Source of the DNA: UBA1206 sp041672465
GTDB taxonomy: Bacteria; Bacillota; Clostridia; Oscillospirales; CAG-382
Assembly (NCBI GenBank): GCA_041672465.1
Contig: JBAYZO010000001.1
Coordinates: 1 to 64,000 of the forward strand
Length of the DNA stretch: 64,000 nucleotides
Reading direction: 5' to 3'
Shown here: positions 44,105-52,466 of the stretch, one piece after another
Layout of the letters: every line of letters starts with the position of its first letter
How positions within the stretch are numbered: the stretch's first letter is position 1
Program-made: the position numbers and the translations under genes
Notes under the pieces: model-generated
What the model was told of the DNA's origin: nothing
What the model saw: the letters and a program-made list of their open reading frames with translations, nothing else
Database searches by the model: none

Positions 44105-44463
44105 TTTCTTAAAAACTCTTTAATCCTCTCGTAACTCTCCTCGCTTAAGTAATGCTCTATTTTACAGGCGTCGGCGTAGGCGGTCTCCTCGCCCGTTCCG
44201 AGAATCATAAAAAACTTAGCGATATTGCAATGCCTTTCGTAAACCGCCTCGGCGATTTTCCTCCCCGATTTTGTAAGGGTGATGTTCCCCGCCGGAGAAA
44301 TATCAAGATACCCCGCCTGCGCCAGCTCTCTCAGCGCCACGCTGACGGTGGGTCGGGAATGCCCCATCGCCGCGCAGATATCCGCCTGCCTCACGTTCTC
44401 TTTTTCGCCGCTTATTATAAGTACCCGTTCGAGATAATTTTCAGCCGCTTCATGTATGTTCAC
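44086..44463 (-). CDS. DtxR/MntR-family metal-dependent regulator
   Basis: A 125-residue DNA-binding regulator. The N-terminal winged helix (NVRQADICAAMGHSRPTVSVALRELAQAGYLD) is followed by a dimerisation and metal-binding domain with HCNIAKFFMILG and CKIEHYLSEES, where Cys, Glu and His ligands of the family lie. The third SH3-like domain is absent, as in MntR. I choose GTG 44463 as start (GGAGG 8 bases upstream) over GTG 44472. It is divergent from feoA-feoB, and a palindrome of the DtxR type lies in the feo leader, so it probably represses iron uptake when Fe2+ is plentiful. Confidence 0.9.
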   Translation of the reverse strand: MNIHEAAENYLERVLIISGEKENVRQADICAAMGHSRPTVSVALRELAQAGYLDISPAGNITLTKSGRKIAEAVYERHCNIAKFFMILGTGEETAYADACKIEHYLSEESYERIKEFLRNKKNGR

Positions 44464-44509
44464 TCCGTTCACCTCCGATGGGTTGTTCTTATCTCCGCAA
44501 CTATATATT

Positions 44510-44538
44510 TATATATCATAATTAACAATAAAAAGCAA
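44510..44538 (-). promoter_or_regulatory. Promoter of the DtxR-like gene
   Basis: On the minus strand TTGCTT (44533-44538) and TATATA (44510-44515) are 17 bases apart. Confidence 0.5.
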
Positions 44539-44569
44539 TTAATCAATTAAAAATTTTATATATTCGTAC

Positions 44570-44598
44570 TTGACAAAAAAAATCGAAGGTGGTAATAT
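44570..44598 (+). promoter_or_regulatory. Promoter of feoA-feoB
   Basis: TTGACA (44570-44575) and TAATAT (44593-44598) are 17 bases apart. The -10 box abuts the palindrome at 44604-44621. Confidence 0.68.
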
Positions 44599-44603
44599 AT
44601 ATG

Positions 44604-44621
44604 TGTTAGGATATACTAACA
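44604..44621. promoter_or_regulatory. DtxR-type operator in the feo promoter
   Basis: TGTTAG and CTAACA form a perfect 6-bp inverted repeat around GATATA. The inner TTAGG-N5-CTAA pattern resembles the DtxR/IdeR consensus, and the site covers the expected transcription start of feoA. Confidence 0.68.
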
Positions 44622-44637
44622 AGAAGGAAAAAAAGCT

Positions 44638-44868
44638 ATGAAAACACTTACTCTAAAGGATATAAGCCCCGGTCAGACGGTGAAGATCGGCAAGGTGACG
44701 GGGGAGGGCGCGATACGCCGCCGCATAATGGATATGGGGATAACAAAAGGCGTTAGCGTCACGGTGCGGAAAACCGCCCCGCTCGGCGACCCTATTGAGA
44801 TAACCGTCCGCGGATACGAGCTGTCGCTCCGCAAAGCCGACGCCGAAATGATATTACTTGAAAGCTGA
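44638..44868 (+). CDS. feoA: Ferrous iron transport protein FeoA
   Basis: A 76-residue SH3-like cytoplasmic protein that assists FeoB. The family pattern is clear: LKDISPGQTVKIGKV at the start, RRRIMDMGITKGVSVTV in the middle and DPIEITVRGYELSLRKADA at the end. AAGGA lies 9 bases before the ATG. feoB follows after 26 bases. Confidence 0.95.
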   Translation: MKTLTLKDISPGQTVKIGKVTGEGAIRRRIMDMGITKGVSVTVRKTAPLGDPIEITVRGYELSLRKADAEMILLES

Positions 44869-44894
44869 CACAAAATTTTTGTGGTCTTTGTCAT

Positions 44895-46994
44895 ATGAAA
44901 AACATAATAAAAATCGCGCTTGCCGGCAACCCGAACTCGGGAAAGACAACACTTTTTAATATACTTACCGGCTCCAATCAATCGGTGGGTAACTGGCCCG
45001 GCGTAACCGTTGAAAAAAAAGAAGGAATGCTGAAGGGCAATAAGGGCGTAATTATAACCGACCTGCCCGGTATCTACTCGCTCTCCCCCTACTCGCTTGA
45101 GGAAGTGGTGGCGAGAAACTATCTTGTCAACGAACGCCCGGACGCGATACTTAACGTTATCGACGGCACAAGCCTTGAGCGGAGCCTTTATCTCACAACC
45201 CAGCTTGTCGAGCTTGGCATCCCTGTCGTTATTGCCGTTAATATGTCAGATGTTATCAAGAAAAACGGCGATACAATAGATATTCCCGGGCTTGAGAGCG
45301 AACTGGGGGTTAAAATAGCCGAAATTTCCGCCCTTAAGGAAACGGGAATTGAAGACGCCGCGGAAAAAGCCATATCCGCCGCGAACGGCAAGAATTCTAT
45401 CCCGCGCCACAGCTTCCGCGGGAGCGTGGAACACGCGCTGGCGCATATAGAAGAGGCCGCGCTCCACGATATGCCGCTTGAAAGACAGCGCTGGTACGCG
45501 ATAAAACTGTTCGAGCGCGACACGCGGGTGTCCGATTTGCTAAACATCCCGCGAGATAAGCTGAGCCATATTGAAAGCGACATTTCCCGCTGTGAAAAAG
45601 AACTTGACGACGACGCCGAATCGATAATCATAAACGAGCGTTATTCCTATATCGAGTCCCTCCTCGAAAAATATTACATAAAAGCCAAAAAGGGCCCTTC
45701 AATTTCTGAAAAAATCGACCGCGTGGTGACAAACCGTTTCCTCGCGCTCCCGATTTTCGCGCTGGTCATGTTTATCGTTTACTATGTGTCGGTGACTACC
45801 GTCGGCACGCTTCTCACCGATTTCACAAGCGAAACGGTTTTCGGCGAATGGATTTCCCCGTTTTTGGAAAAAAGCCTGACTTCCGCCGGGGTTTCAAACT
45901 TTTTGGTGCTGCTCATCGTCGACGGGATTATCGGCGGCGTGGGCGCGGTGCTCAGCTTTGTGCCGCAGATGATGATTTTGTTTATGTTCCTCGCCTTTCT
46001 TGAATCCTGCGGATATATGTCAAGAATCGCGTTTATAATGGACAGAATATTCCGCCGGTTCGGGCTGTCGGGCAAGTCGTTTATCCCCATGCTGGTGGGT
46101 ACCGGCTGCACGGTTCCGGGGATTATGGCGACAAGAACGATAGAAAACCTCCGCGACAGGCGAATGACTATCATGACCACTCCGTTTATGCCCTGCGGCG
46201 CGAAACTTCCCGTTATCGCGCTTATCGCCGGCGCCATGTTCGGCGGCGCGTGGTGGCTCGCCCCCTCCGCTTATTTTTTGGGGTTGTTAATTGTTGGGAT
46301 TTCGGGTATAATATTAAAAAAGACAAAAATGTTTGAGGGTGAGCCCGCGGCGTTTGTGCTTGAGCTCCCCGATTACCGCTTGCCCTCGGTCTCAAATATC
46401 CTGCGGTCTATGTGGGAGAGAAGTTTTTCTTTCATAAAAAAAGCGGGCTCGGTTATACTTATCGCCTCGGTCGGGATATGGTTTTTATCACAGTTCGGCT
46501 TTGAGAAAGGGACTTTCGGGCTTGTGTCAATGGAAGACTCGCTTCTCGCCTCGCTCGGCGGCGGACTGGCGAAGGTCTTTGCCCCGCTCGGTTGGGGTGA
46601 TTGGAAAGCCTCGGTCGCCACTCTCAACGGACTTGTGGCAAAAGAAAATATCGTCTCAACCTTCGGGGTGCTGTACGGCGAGGATTACAAAACCGCACTT
46701 ATCGCGGCATACACGCCGCTTTCGGCCTTTTCGTTTTTGGTGTTTAACCTGCTTTGCGCCCCCTGCGTGGCGGCAATCGGCGCCACAAGGCGGGAGATGA
46801 GCGATTGGAAATGGACGCTGTTCGCCGTCTCGTATCAGACCGCGATCGCGTACTCGGTTTCGCTTTTAGTCTATCAATACGGTATGTTTTTCGCCGGGGA
46901 AACAAACAAATACGGCTTTATCGCCGCCGTTGTTCTGAGCGTTATATTTTTGTATATGCTGCTCCGCCCCGGCAAGAGAAAGGTGGTATTATAA
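44895..46994 (+). CDS. feoB: Ferrous iron transporter FeoB
   Basis: A 699-residue Fe2+ transporter of the plasma membrane. The N-terminal G domain has G1 GNPNSGKTT (residues 11-19), G3 DLPGIYSLSPYS and G4 VNMSD, followed by a helical GDI-like domain and about eight or more membrane segments. The two conserved permease motifs are present: GTGCTVPGIMATRT with its Cys, and ENLRDRRMTIMTTPFMPCGAKLPV. The stop overlaps the start of the small Cys-rich protein by one base. Feo is the main iron route of anaerobes. Confidence 0.96.
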   Translation: MKNIIKIALAGNPNSGKTTLFNILTGSNQSVGNWPGVTVEKKEGMLKGNKGVIITDLPGIYSLSPYSLEEVVARNYLVNERPDAILNVIDGTSLERSLYLTTQLVELGIPVVIAVNMSDVIKKNGDTIDIPGLESELGVKIAEISALKETGIEDAAEKAISAANGKNSIPRHSFRGSVEHALAHIEEAALHDMPLERQRWYAIKLFERDTRVSDLLNIPRDKLSHIESDISRCEKELDDDAESIIINERYSYIESLLEKYYIKAKKGPSISEKIDRVVTNRFLALPIFALVMFIVYYVSVTTVGTLLTDFTSETVFGEWISPFLEKSLTSAGVSNFLVLLIVDGIIGGVGAVLSFVPQMMILFMFLAFLESCGYMSRIAFIMDRIFRRFGLSGKSFIPMLVGTGCTVPGIMATRTIENLRDRRMTIMTTPFMPCGAKLPVIALIAGAMFGGAWWLAPSAYFLGLLIVGISGIILKKTKMFEGEPAAFVLELPDYRLPSVSNILRSMWERSFSFIKKAGSVILIASVGIWFLSQFGFEKGTFGLVSMEDSLLASLGGGLAKVFAPLGWGDWKASVATLNGLVAKENIVSTFGVLYGEDYKTALIAAYTPLSAFSFLVFNLLCAPCVAAIGATRREMSDWKWTLFAVSYQTAIAYSVSLLVYQYGMFFAGETNKYGFIAAVVLSVIFLYMLLRPGKRKVVL

Positions 46995-47128
46995 TGTTAC
47001 CTACGATAATAGTTTCGGTCGCTGTTGCCGGCGTGGTCGGCGCGTCCGCTTATTTCACTTTTCGGGGCCGCAAGGGCGGCTGTTCTTCCTGCGGGAACTG
47101 CCCTTACGCCGGGAAATGCGATAAATAA
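46994..47128 (+). CDS. FeoB-associated Cys-rich membrane protein
   Basis: A 44-residue protein with one N-terminal membrane helix (LPTIIVSVAVAGVVGASAYF) and a basic, Cys-rich tail (CSSCGNCPYAGKC). This is the typical third component of clostridial feo operons, thought to take part in Fe2+ handling. The ATG overlaps the feoB stop (TAATG), so the two are coupled. Confidence 0.88.
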   Translation: MLPTIIVSVAVAGVVGASAYFTFRGRKGGCSSCGNCPYAGKCDK

Positions 47129-47192
47129 TTTTTATCTTTAAAAAAACTTGGCATTCTCGCGGGCGGCGGCTCTAAAAGGCCGTCTTTTCGCG

Positions 47193-47221
47193 TTGCCGAG
47201 CGCAAAGTATTTTTTTAGTAT
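47193..47221 (+). promoter_or_regulatory. Possible promoter of carD
   Basis: TTGCCG (47193-47198) and TAGTAT (47216-47221) are 17 bases apart; both boxes are imperfect. Confidence 0.35.
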
Positions 47222-47259
47222 ATTCATTAACAAAACCTAATACAAAAGGAGGAAGAGGA

Positions 47260-47775
47260 GTGTTTTGTAAAGGAGATAACGTCGTTTACGGCTCAAGCGG
47301 TATCTGCACCGTGATAGACGTTTGCCCTTCCCCGTTTGGCAAGGGGGATTTAAGGGACTACTACGCCCTGCGCCCGCACAGCGACAATGAGGCTGTCATC
47401 TATACTCCCGCCAAAGGCGGAAGAGTTCCGCTGCGGGCGATTTCCAGCCGGGAAGAAGTTGAAAGATTTATAGACGGTATAAATAAACTGCCTAATATTG
47501 TCGTCCCCGGTGAAAAGCGGAGGCGCGACGCCTATAAGGAAGTCATGTCAAAAGCGTCGCTCGAGGGCTACGCGAGGATAATTAAAACGGTGGCCCAGCG
47601 GCGCAAGGTCGCCAAAGACGCCAGACGGCAGCTCGCTCTCACCGATACCGAATACGAGCGTTCCGCGAAAAGCTGTCTGTACAATGAGATTTCAATGGTG
47701 CTTGATATCCCCTTTGACAAAGTCGAGTGTTATATCAAGCAAAATTCCTGCGGAGCGAAAGCGGGGCAAAATTAA
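47260..47775 (+). CDS. CarD-family transcriptional regulator
   Basis: A 171-residue regulator of the CarD/CdnL/TRCF-interacting type. The N-terminal RNA polymerase-binding domain starts FCKGDNVVYGSSGICTVIDV, and the rest is helical with basic stretches (EKRRRDAYKEVMSKASLEGYARIIKTVAQRRK split across two helices) that bind promoter DNA. Such proteins stabilise open complexes at rRNA and other promoters. It starts at GTG 47260, just after AAAGGAGG. It stands alone between feo and the leftward rpe gene. Confidence 0.88.
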   Translation: MFCKGDNVVYGSSGICTVIDVCPSPFGKGDLRDYYALRPHSDNEAVIYTPAKGGRVPLRAISSREEVERFIDGINKLPNIVVPGEKRRRDAYKEVMSKASLEGYARIIKTVAQRRKVAKDARRQLALTDTEYERSAKSCLYNEISMVLDIPFDKVECYIKQNSCGAKAGQN

Positions 47776-47801
47776 AAACTAAAAAATTTAATTGCGCCGT
47801 T

Positions 47802-48485
47802 CTACGGCAGGGTTATTGATTTACGAATAGCGGTGATATTTTCTTTTATTTTTAAACTATCGCCCCCCCCGGCAAAGACAAAGCTCCCCGCCACGATTAC
47901 GTCCGCGCCGGCAAGAGCTACCTCACGGGAAGTGAGGGGGTTTATGCCGCCGTCGACAGAGAGCAGCGCGGACGGATTTGTTTTTTTTATGTGTTCGCTT
48001 ATTGCTTTGATTTTACCTAACATTTCCGGCATAAAGCTTTGCCCGCCAAACCCCGGCTCGACGGTCATTACGAGAATTAAATCGCAAAGCGGGACAAGCT
48101 CAAGAATTTCCTCGGCGCTTGTGTCGGGTTTAAGAGAAATCCCCGCGCCCTTTCCCTTTGCCCTTATTTCTCTCAGCAGCCCCGCCGGGCAATTAGCCGC
48201 CTCGGCGTGGAAAGTTATGTAATCGCTCCCCGCGCTAATAAAATCGTCTATATACCGCTCGGGGGAATTTATCATCAAATGGGTGTCAAAAATCAATTTT
48301 GACGCCTTTCTTATTGACTTTATTACCGGCGCCCCAAAAGTTATGTTAGGCACAAAACAGCCGTCCATAACGTCAAGGTGAAGCCACTCGGCGCCCGCGT
48401 TTTCGATTGCCGCGACGTTTTCGCCAAGGCGGGAAAAATCCCCGGACAAAATCGAGGGCGACAAAATAATGGATTTTTCTTTCAT
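47802..48485 (-). CDS. rpe: Ribulose-phosphate 3-epimerase
   Basis: A 227-residue TIM-barrel enzyme of the pentose phosphate pathway that interconverts ribulose 5-phosphate and xylulose 5-phosphate. Motifs: SPSILSGDFSRLGE at the N-terminus, WLHLDVMDGCFVPNITFG with metal ligands, FDTHLMI, MTVEPGFGGQSF and LSVDGGIN near the C-terminus. The start is ATG 48485, with AAAGGA about 7 bases upstream; the longer upstream frame is not supported. Confidence 0.95.
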   Translation of the reverse strand: MKEKSIILSPSILSGDFSRLGENVAAIENAGAEWLHLDVMDGCFVPNITFGAPVIKSIRKASKLIFDTHLMINSPERYIDDFISAGSDYITFHAEAANCPAGLLREIRAKGKGAGISLKPDTSAEEILELVPLCDLILVMTVEPGFGGQSFMPEMLGKIKAISEHIKKTNPSALLSVDGGINPLTSREVALAGADVIVAGSFVFAGGGDSLKIKENITAIRKSITLP

Positions 48486-48712
48486 AATTGTTTCCTTTCG
48501 GCAGGTATTTACATAAACTGTAATAATAAGACGCGCAAAACTTTTGGTTTTTTTGAAAAACCCGCGGAGGGGCGGCGGCGGGAAGTTTAAAAGAACGGAT
48601 CTAAACATTTTTTCGCCGTTCCTCCGCGTTTATATATTTGCTTTTATAAAAAAGTTTTTACAAGCATATGATATACGTTTCCTGAATTATTGTCAAATAA
48701 TAATTGCACGCG

Positions 48713-49087
48713 TCAGAAGATATGCACAAACCCGGCCTTTTCGCCGGCGGCAAGACCTCTGAAAACCGTTTCCAGCCTTTTTTTCGCCGACAAAAACTTG
48801 TCGTATGAGCCCGAACAAAAAGCGGCGTCAATATCCGCGACCGCCTCGTTCGCGCTCTCAAGCTCGAACATATGAAGTGAAAATGACAAAAACCCCTGCC
48901 ATGAATACCATTTGTCAACAAAATTTTGAATGTCTCCCTCATAGCTCTCAAACTCTTCTTTTGTCTCGGGGAGCGCCCTTGTCATATCAATCGCCTCCCT
49001 AATGGTTTTTCTGACATAAAAACCGTTGACGCAAACAGCGGCGACGACGGTCGCGAGCAGTAAGACCGCTATAATAAAGTGTTTTAT
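48713..49087 (-). CDS. DUF4363 membrane protein with an apparent AUA start
   Basis: A small protein of the DUF4363 family, the usual partner of DUF421. An ATG at 48985 would give only 90 residues and no membrane segment. The frame stays open upstream to a stop at 49094-49096, and the upstream part encodes a typical N-terminal membrane helix (KHFIIAVLLLATVVAAVCV). No ATG, GTG or TTG lies in that part. The best candidate is ATA at 49085-49087, with AAGGTG 7 bases upstream, overlapping the TAA of the DUF421 gene as ATAA; this gives 124 residues, the normal family length. Either a rare AUA start or a base error is involved. Confidence 0.75.
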   Translation of the reverse strand: MKHFIIAVLLLATVVAAVCVNGFYVRKTIREAIDMTRALPETKEEFESYEGDIQNFVDKWYSWQGFLSFSLHMFELESANEAVADIDAAFCSGSYDKFLSAKKRLETVFRGLAAGEKAGFVHIF

Positions 49088-49773
49088 TTGGGTTCACCTT
49101 CTTTTTTTATAAGCTTCGCTCTGCCGTTCTCGTCAAAAGTCAGCGCTACGCATTTCTTTTTGGGTATGCCGCCCCGCCTTAGCTCTTTTTCAATATCGCC
49201 TTTTGTCTTTTCCGCTTGACTCATAAAGCTTTTTATTTCAACCCCCTCTATGACGACAGGCATGTCAAGGCCGATCTCGCCCACCTTGACCCCCGCGTCC
49301 TTGGGGGTGAGCGGGGAGACTTCCGCCTTGGGGAGCACCGAAATTTTACCTGTCTGCTCAAGAATAACATAATAAACGTCGTCGATAGCCTTATACCCCT
49401 GCGCCCGGATAACCGACATCACCTCGTCAAACGTGACCCGCGCCTTGTCAAGCCCTTTTTCAATGACCCTGCCTTTCGCGACAAGCACGATAGGCTCTCC
49501 GTAAAGGGTTTTTCTAAGCCGGGGGATCTTGCGGCACAAAAACGCCGTTATAACCTCAAGACAGCCCAAAGTAATAACCGCTATAATCCCGTGGAACAGC
49601 GGAATATCCCTGTCGGTGATGGGGAGAGCGGCGAGCTCGGACAGCATGACGGCGGCGACGAATTCCGAAAGCTGAATTTCCCCTATCTGCCTTTTTCCCA
49701 TAAGACGCATTATCGCGGCGAGAACGATATAAAATATTACCGTGCGAAGAAAAATTACCGTCAACCAAAGCAC
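49084..49773 (-). CDS. DUF421 (YetF-type) membrane protein
   Basis: A 229-residue protein with three N-terminal membrane segments and a cytoplasmic DUF421 domain. KRQIGEIQLSEFVAAVMLSELAALP is the conserved segment after the first helices, and the soluble part has the typical ARVTFDEVMSVIRAQGYKAIDDVYYVILE split over two strands. Some relatives are tied to spore membranes, but the function is unknown. It is translationally coupled to the DUF4363 gene, with which it overlaps by four bases if the AUA start is used. Confidence 0.87.
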   Translation of the reverse strand: MLWLTVIFLRTVIFYIVLAAIMRLMGKRQIGEIQLSEFVAAVMLSELAALPITDRDIPLFHGIIAVITLGCLEVITAFLCRKIPRLRKTLYGEPIVLVAKGRVIEKGLDKARVTFDEVMSVIRAQGYKAIDDVYYVILEQTGKISVLPKAEVSPLTPKDAGVKVGEIGLDMPVVIEGVEIKSFMSQAEKTKGDIEKELRRGGIPKKKCVALTFDENGRAKLIKKEGEPK

Positions 49774-49863
49774 CTCGATTACATATTACATATTATATAT
49801 TATCTATTGAATTAGATATAATACGCGTTACATACTGATTATATATAATTTGCCCGTAACCGT

Positions 49864-49909
49864 TAAAAAAATACCCCTATGGCTGAACATCCGAACATGC
49901 CAAAGGGGT
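49864..49909 (-). terminator. Terminator of the ATP synthase operon
   Basis: ACCCCT-A-TGG (49873-49882) pairs with CCA-A-AGGGGT (49900-49909); leftward, the stem is followed by ATTTTTTT. Confidence 0.72.
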
Positions 49910-49920
49910 TTTATTTGCTT

Positions 49921-50163
49921 TTATTCGGTTATTACGGTGACGGTCCCGTCCTTTACCTCGGCGAACCCGCCCTTGACGGGAAAGCTAAAACTTCCTCCCC
50001 CTTTTTCATAAACCACGTCTGACTCGACAATAAGTGCTATGGTATGGAGAGCGCCCGGCAGCACGCCGAAATAGCCGTCGGACGACTTCAGCTTTACCGA
50101 ACCGACTGTTTCGTCAAGGAGAACGCCCTTGGGGGAAGTCACTATCAAATTCAGCTTATCCAC
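49921..50163 (-). CDS. atpC: ATP synthase epsilon subunit, short form
   Basis: An 80-residue epsilon subunit, consisting only of the N-terminal beta-sandwich (KLNLIVTSPKGVLLDE ... SDGYFGVLPGALHTIALI ... FPVKGGFAEVKDGTVTVITE). The usual C-terminal helical hairpin of about 45-50 residues, which in many bacteria inhibits ATP hydrolysis and contacts gamma, is absent, although the start and stop are clear. It overlaps the end of atpD by 8 bases. The role in joining gamma to the c-ring should be retained, but epsilon-type inhibition should be lost. Confidence 0.92.
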   Translation of the reverse strand: MDKLNLIVTSPKGVLLDETVGSVKLKSSDGYFGVLPGALHTIALIVESDVVYEKGGGSFSFPVKGGFAEVKDGTVTVITE

Positions 50164-51556
50164 GCTTCCCGCTCCTTTTATAAACGTCGTCTATGGTTCC
50201 CGCGAACATAAAATCTTGTTCGGGTATATCGTCGCACTCGCCTCCGATAATTGCCTGAAACCCTTTTATGGTCTCTTCCACGGGGACAAATCTCCCCTCC
50301 ATGCCGGTAAATGATTCGGCGACATGGAGCGGCTGCGACATAAAGCGCTGCGCTCTTCGCGCCCTGACGACGGTTTCCCTGTCCTCCGGGGAGAGGTCCT
50401 CCATTCCGAGTATCGCTATGATATCCTGAAGCTCGTTATAGCGCTGGAGCATATGCTGCACTTTTTTTGCCGTCGCGTAGTGGGATGCCCCCACCGTGTC
50501 CTCAGAAAGCATGCGCGAGCTTGACTCAAGCGGCGAAACGGCGGGGTAAATGCCGAGCTCGACTATATTTCGTGACAATACCGTCGTCGCGTCGAGATGC
50601 GCGAAAGCCGTCGCCGGCGCGGGGTCGGTGAGGTCGTCGGCCGGGACGTAAATCGCCTGAACAGAGGTTATCGAACCCTTTTTGGTGGATACTATCCGCT
50701 CTTGGAGCTTTCCCATTTCCGACGCTAACGTGGGCTGATAGCCGACGGCAGACGGCATTCTGCCGAGCAGAGCCGAAACTTCGCTCCCCGCTTGGGTAAA
50801 CCTGAATATGTTGTCGATAAACAGCAGCACGTCCTGCCTTGCCGTCTCCCTGAAATACTCCGCCAAAGCAAGCCCCGCCAGCGGCACGCGGAGCCTCGCG
50901 CCCGCCTGCTCGTTCATTTGGCCGAACACAAGCGCCGTCTTTGATATGACGCCCGACTGGTTCATCTCCTCCCACAAGTCGTTGCCTTCCCTTGATCTTT
51001 CGCCTACCCCGGCGAACACCGAATAGCCGTTGTGCTCAAAAGCCACGTTGCGGATAAGCTCCATTATCAAAATTGTTTTCCCAACCCCGGCGCCGCCGAA
51101 CAGCCCGATTTTGCCCCCCTTGGCGTACGGGGTCATAAGATCGATAACCTTAATCCCCGTCTCAAGCATTTGGGTGGCGGGCACAATCTCGGTAAACGGG
51201 GGGGCCTTGTGGTGGATAGGATACCTCGCCTTGGCGTTAATGGGGCCTTTTCTGTCAATAGGTTCCCCCGTGACGTTTATCATCCGCCCCAAAGTCTCCT
51301 CCCCAACGGGGACCGAAATAGGCTCGCCCGTGTCATAGGCGGGGAGCCCGCGCGACATTCCGTCGGTGGGGTGCATGGAAATACACCGTACCGAAGAGTT
51401 GCCTATATGCTGGAGGGTTTCAAGCACAAACGTCTCTTTTCCCTTTTTTACCTCAACCGCGTTGAATATGTCCGGCAGATTCGCGCCTTGACGGAAACGC
51501 ACGTCCACAACGGGGCCCGTTATCCTCATGACGGTTCCTTCCTCGCCCTTAGACAT
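50156..51556 (-). CDS. atpD: ATP synthase beta subunit
   Basis: The 466-residue catalytic subunit of F1. P-loop GGAGVGKTILIME is near residue 155, with the GERSREGNDLW catalytic Glu segment and DNIFRFTQAGSEVSALLGRMPSAVGYQPTL (split here only for description) that marks an F-type, not V-type, enzyme. AAGGAGG lies 9 bases before ATG 51556. Nothing unusual is seen. It is 22 bases downstream of atpG. Confidence 0.96.
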   Translation of the reverse strand: MSKGEEGTVMRITGPVVDVRFRQGANLPDIFNAVEVKKGKETFVLETLQHIGNSSVRCISMHPTDGMSRGLPAYDTGEPISVPVGEETLGRMINVTGEPIDRKGPINAKARYPIHHKAPPFTEIVPATQMLETGIKVIDLMTPYAKGGKIGLFGGAGVGKTILIMELIRNVAFEHNGYSVFAGVGERSREGNDLWEEMNQSGVISKTALVFGQMNEQAGARLRVPLAGLALAEYFRETARQDVLLFIDNIFRFTQAGSEVSALLGRMPSAVGYQPTLASEMGKLQERIVSTKKGSITSVQAIYVPADDLTDPAPATAFAHLDATTVLSRNIVELGIYPAVSPLESSSRMLSEDTVGASHYATAKKVQHMLQRYNELQDIIAILGMEDLSPEDRETVVRARRAQRFMSQPLHVAESFTGMEGRFVPVEETIKGFQAIIGGECDDIPEQDFMFAGTIDDVYKRSGKRG

Positions 51557-51578
51557 TTATGCCGCCCTCCTTCCGTTT

Positions 51579-52466
51579 TTAAGTTTTATCGTTATAATTA
51601 TCATTATCATCGTAATAATCACTGTTTATCTCGTCTTTAGGCTTATTTATAAGCTCGTTTGAGCTTGCTGTTTCAATAACGCCGGACGTCACCTGCCACT
51701 GACGGCGCCGGCTGAGCCGCAAGTCAAGCTCAAGCTTTAACTCCCTTGCGGAATCGGACGCGTTCCGCATCGCCATCATGGTGGCTGCCTGCGCTCCCGA
51801 CGCCCATTCGAGTAAAAACGAATAGGCTTTATTTTTTAAGCAGTTCGCGTAAAGGCTTTTTTCAGCCGTCTCCCTGTCCGGGTAATACACTCCGGCGTCG
51901 GGGTTTTTCGCCTTTTCATCGGTCTTTACCGGCAGAAAAACTTCTTTCGACGGGATTTGGCTGAGCAGGTTTTTATATTTTTGAAAGACAAAAATAACCT
52001 CGTCCGCGCCGCCGCTCTCGTAAAGCTCGGTGAGATATTCCCCCAAACGCGACCCCTCCGAATATTCGGGAACGTCGGCGAAAATAAACTGCTTTTCAAT
52101 TTTTATGTGGTGTTTATTTCGGAAGTAGGTTTCCCCCCATCTCCCGCACACCACGATAATCGGGTTTGCCTCGTCTTTTATAACGCCCTCAAAATAAGCG
52201 GCAAGGGTTGTGTTATACCCCCCGCACAAGCCCCGGTTCCCGGTGAGGAGAACAAAGCACTTCCGCCCCGCGGGGATTTTTTCGCCGAAAGGGCTTGTCA
52301 CCGACCCCAACATTTCGTAGCTCTTGCCGGCGTAGACCTCAAACGCCTTGTAAAGCCTTGAAACCCGGTAATATCTCGCGGTGGAGATTGATTTTATGGC
52401 GTCGGCAAGCTGCCAAGTGGTCTTTATGCTTTTTATATGGTTTTTCAACTCGCGCATTGACGGCAT
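51579..52466 (-). CDS. atpG: ATP synthase gamma subunit with acidic tail
   Basis: The 295-residue central shaft of F1. The N-terminal helix begins PSMRELKNHIKSIKTTWQLADAIKSIS and the C-terminal helix has MMAMRNASDSARELKLELDL, both family hallmarks. After the usual end of the C-terminal helix there is an additional tail of about 20 residues rich in Asp, Asn and Tyr (INSDYYDDNDNYNDKT). The middle alpha/beta domain is normal but diverged. The ATG directly follows the stop of the fusion gene (TAA-ATG), with GGAGG 8 bases upstream. Confidence 0.93.
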   Translation of the reverse strand: MPSMRELKNHIKSIKTTWQLADAIKSISTARYYRVSRLYKAFEVYAGKSYEMLGSVTSPFGEKIPAGRKCFVLLTGNRGLCGGYNTTLAAYFEGVIKDEANPIIVVCGRWGETYFRNKHHIKIEKQFIFADVPEYSEGSRLGEYLTELYESGGADEVIFVFQKYKNLLSQIPSKEVFLPVKTDEKAKNPDAGVYYPDRETAEKSLYANCLKNKAYSFLLEWASGAQAATMMAMRNASDSARELKLELDLRLSRRRQWQVTSGVIETASSNELINKPKDEINSDYYDDNDNYNDKT

